In this document: positions 61,621 through 64,000 of the stretch, in pieces
Layout of the letters: every line of letters starts with the position of its first letter
Numbering within the stretch: position 1 is the first letter of the stretch
Assembly: GCF_014805625.2 (NCBI RefSeq)
Contig: NW_023998427.1
Span: 2,670,092-2,734,091, forward strand
DNA length: 64,000 nucleotides
DNA from: Glossina fuscipes
Taxonomy: Eukaryota; Arthropoda; Insecta; Diptera; Glossinidae
Reading direction: 5' to 3'
Notes under the pieces: generated by a model
What the model was told of the DNA's origin: nothing
Seen by the model: the letters and a program-made list of their open reading frames with translations, nothing else
The model's database searches: none
Made by a program: the position numbers and the translations under genes

Positions 61621-62129
61621 GTCGCTACATTCCTTATTATTTGATCTGTTGTTAGTTAGGTTCCTTACTATATCGTAGATTGGAATTTGTTGTAAATAGT
61701 AAACTATTATTGATTAAGTTATAACGAAAATTTTGTCTGTTTTCCAAGCTTATATTTGTTTTCCAATTATAACGGATGTAAAATAGGCGCAGTTTTCCAA
61801 TTTGTTTTTTAGTAGAGAGTAAGACGGCTCAGACAGCCAAAAACAAAAAATATTATGCAACCGTTCTACTTTGATGTACTTACAAGACGTCTTCAGCTAC
61901 AGTTTAACTCTTCCAACTCCTATATCGACTGTTTATGGATATCGTATTTGTTAGTAGACTCTGCACTAAACTATACTACTATACTACTGTAGTACTAAGC
62001 TATCACACTCCGAATGATTAATTAATTTTTTTTTTTTTTTTATTGAGATCAATTTTTATGCATTTTTCGCGAATTAATTAAAAAGTTAGTGATTCGTAAA
62101 AAAAAGAAATATAAATAAAAATATATAAA

Positions 62130-62160
<31 letters not shown>

Positions 62161-62165
62161 TATAT
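61621..62165. other. Spacer, nothing recognised
   Basis: AT-rich, with 'actatactactatactactg' near 61972-61990, a poly-T run at 62027-62041 and a TA array at 62128-62165. Confidence 0.55.
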
Positions 62166-62561
62166 TGTTACGAAATTCGCTTTTATAAGATACAGTCCGT
62201 ATCACTAGATCGTGGATATTTTGATCAAGGGAAATACACTTCAAAGTTCTTTTATTTTACTACCTTGTCTTTCACAACAGTAGGAATATTTATTTACAAT
62301 TTATTTTTGGCCGTACTCTCAACCTCTACGTTCTTGCCAGACTAACTCTACTTTTCACGAATATTCTATGTATATACAATTTCACAAGCATCTTACTATA
62401 CCTAAATTTATGCTTTTATTTCTAATCCCAGCCTGGTTTTCCTCTAATCGTTTTCATCGGCCTGCACCTGCATGACGCGCCTGCGAGTTTATTTAGGGAA
62501 TTTATTATTACGAAAATTACTTAGCCGACACTAACTGAATTTGGGATTTTCGTAACAATAT
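62162..62561 (-). mobile_element. Solo LTR (392 bp) with ATAT target duplication
   Basis: 62166-62557 starts TGTTACGAAA and ends TTTCGTAACA, the short inverted ends and TG..CA borders of an LTR. It is flanked on both sides by ATAT (62162-62165 and 62558-62561), a 4-bp target duplication as produced by Ty3/gypsy integrases. Read on the minus strand it contains several AATAAA sequences in the second half, as expected for an LTR in that orientation. The GC content is higher than its surroundings. No internal retroelement sequence adjoins it. The TA-rich flank means the 4-bp duplication could partly be chance. Confidence 0.7.
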
Positions 62562-63299
62562 GTATAAAATAAAAACTATGTATATATATACAATAAATAT
62601 ATAAATATAAATATACACATAAATATAATATAGGTATGCAAAGGGTTATAACATTTGATACAAAAATTATCTTTCTTATATTCCCAAAATAAATTTTATG
62701 GATATACTGCGGAAGTATTAAAAAAAAAAATTTCAAAAGCATCTAATCAACCCTTATACCCCTAGGAACGAATGAATTAAACATTCATTCATTATTCTGG
62801 TTGTGTTACATCGCCTTGTTGAATTCGATTCCAAATAACCAGATAGCTTTGGCCAGGGAGTGACTATTATGATCTTGTCTCTTTGTTTGTTGCAAAAAAC
62901 TTTGGTCCGATGACAACATCGTCATAAGCTGTAAGAATTTTGATAAAATAAGTCCATATTAGGTAAAGCTTCAGAGTTTAGTGTCGCATGCGATTGGTGC
63001 GATAAATATTAAACGCATTGACATGAATATGATGCCTGAAAGCCGATGCGCGGTTGCTATAAACTGCGCACAGTGCTCACTCGGTTTCAGTTCCTTAGTT
63101 AGCGTTTCTTCACGTAAAGCATGCATCAAACAGCCCACAGTAGGAAAGCTTAGCTTCCGGTCCTTCTGCTGACATTGAAAATTTAAATTTAGATAATTTG
63201 CGTAGAAGGATGAAATACCTACGTACGATATCATGGGAAAATAATACTCTTCGATTTTAAAATATAAAAAAAAAAAACAAGTGAAAACACTATGCTAGG
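62562..63299. other. Spacer, nothing recognised
   Basis: The overlapping ORFs at 62971-63234(-) and 62981-63172(+) carry no recognised motif. Confidence 0.5.
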
Positions 63300-63600
63300 A
63301 CCCCAGGTTCACCATTAAATCCCATACACCTCTTCGCTTAATATAGTTATGCATATGAGGACATTCGTATGAGAAGCGGTCGAAGAAGTGGTCCGATCCA
63401 AACCACTTGCAGTAGCTTTCGGCTCAGGGTCAAAACACGGCGATGCAATAAATTTTATCGAAACATCTCAAAAATTGCGGCCTTTAGGTTGAACACAAGA
63501 AAACAAGACAGACAGACGGACAAACAAGCGTATATCGATGCAGAACGTGATTTTGAATCGGTTGGTACAATAAAAGGTGGATATGTCTTAAGTCTTTCTA
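63300..63600 (-). repeat. Dispersed repeat family A, copy 13
   Basis: Reverse-orientation core: 'gagaagcggtcgaagaagtg', 'gatccaaaccacttgcagta', 'aggttgaacacaagaaaaca', 'gacagacggacaaacaagcg', 'gattttgaatcggttggtac' and 'gtcttaagtctttct'. Confidence 0.75.
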
Positions 63601-64000
63601 ATAATAAATGAAAAGTCAAGCACGAAAAGATACAAAATTTATGAAAATTGTTATTGTTGTTCTTAAAAACATCGTAAATGTCCGATCTTGACATTGAGAA
63701 AATATCACACGATCTTTCAAATTTACTTAGCTTCACATTTTAACTATTTCAAGCGTGCACACTCACGTATTTAATTTGATATGTATATGTACAGCATATA
63801 TTACGGTATTACGAATGTAGTTTACGATATTGTCAACGTTCACCTGGGGAAGACATAGCCAGTATATCGCCGCTTTGCGATGGGGGTGTAAAAACATCAT
63901 GTTTAAAATTATACAGTAAAAAACAAATGTTTTTTTTTTAATTTTTTAGCTTTTTCGAAAAAGAAAAGCATTTCACCACGACTTTTGCAAAAAAAAAAAA
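63601..64000. other. Window end, nothing recognised
   Basis: AT-rich; ends in a poly-A run. Confidence 0.5.

Overview
This is a 64 kb stretch of AT-rich nuclear DNA from a higher fly (Diptera: Brachycera). The fly call rests on an intronless ultraspiracle (usp) gene with the dipteran-type ligand-binding-domain insertion, very short introns (66-83 bp) in two other genes, mariner and gypsy relics, and intergenic repeats with GGTATAAAA / TACCCTACACC-type ends. Long repeat-filled spacers suggest a muscoid or similar non-drosophilid fly; tsetse is possible, but the species cannot be fixed from sequence alone. A 41-base poly-G run followed by exactly 100 N (4420-4560) marks a scaffold gap.

Layout. 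1-22 kb is gene-poor and repeat-rich. It holds one nearly complete mariner (14678-15799) nested inside an older repeat, three degenerate mariner relics, a LINE reverse-transcriptase tail relic, and one possible terminal coding exon (10459-10666). 22.6-28.1 kb holds two convergent genes: a three-exon polypeptide GalNAc-transferase of the GALNT10/Pgant6 type (+) and a four-exon CIMIP2/FAM166-family axonemal protein (-). 30.9-39.1 kb appears to hold one gene with a short first exon, a 7.2 kb repeat-filled intron and a last exon encoding a coiled coil plus an FP25K-like C-terminal domain. 41.2-42.2 kb is a single-exon mitochondrial EndoG-type nuclease (-), divergent from single-exon usp (+, 45670-47067). 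47-64 kb is again mostly repeats: a decayed Ty3/gypsy integrase, a solo LTR with a 4-bp target duplication, tRNA-derived SINE copies and two families of unclassified dispersed repeats. Two further unassigned possible exons lie at about 49.55 and 55.97 kb.

The genes do not form a pathway: they cover Golgi O-glycosylation, the sperm/cilium microtubule lumen, mitochondrial DNA cleavage and ecdysone-receptor partnering. The most unusual material is (i) the FP-domain gene with its inferred long intron, (ii) a multi-copy dispersed repeat carrying an internal minisatellite, and (iii) a tRNA-derived SINE family with at least six copies here. Exon junctions were derived by reading GT/AG sites and codon phase by hand; no alignment or database search was run.
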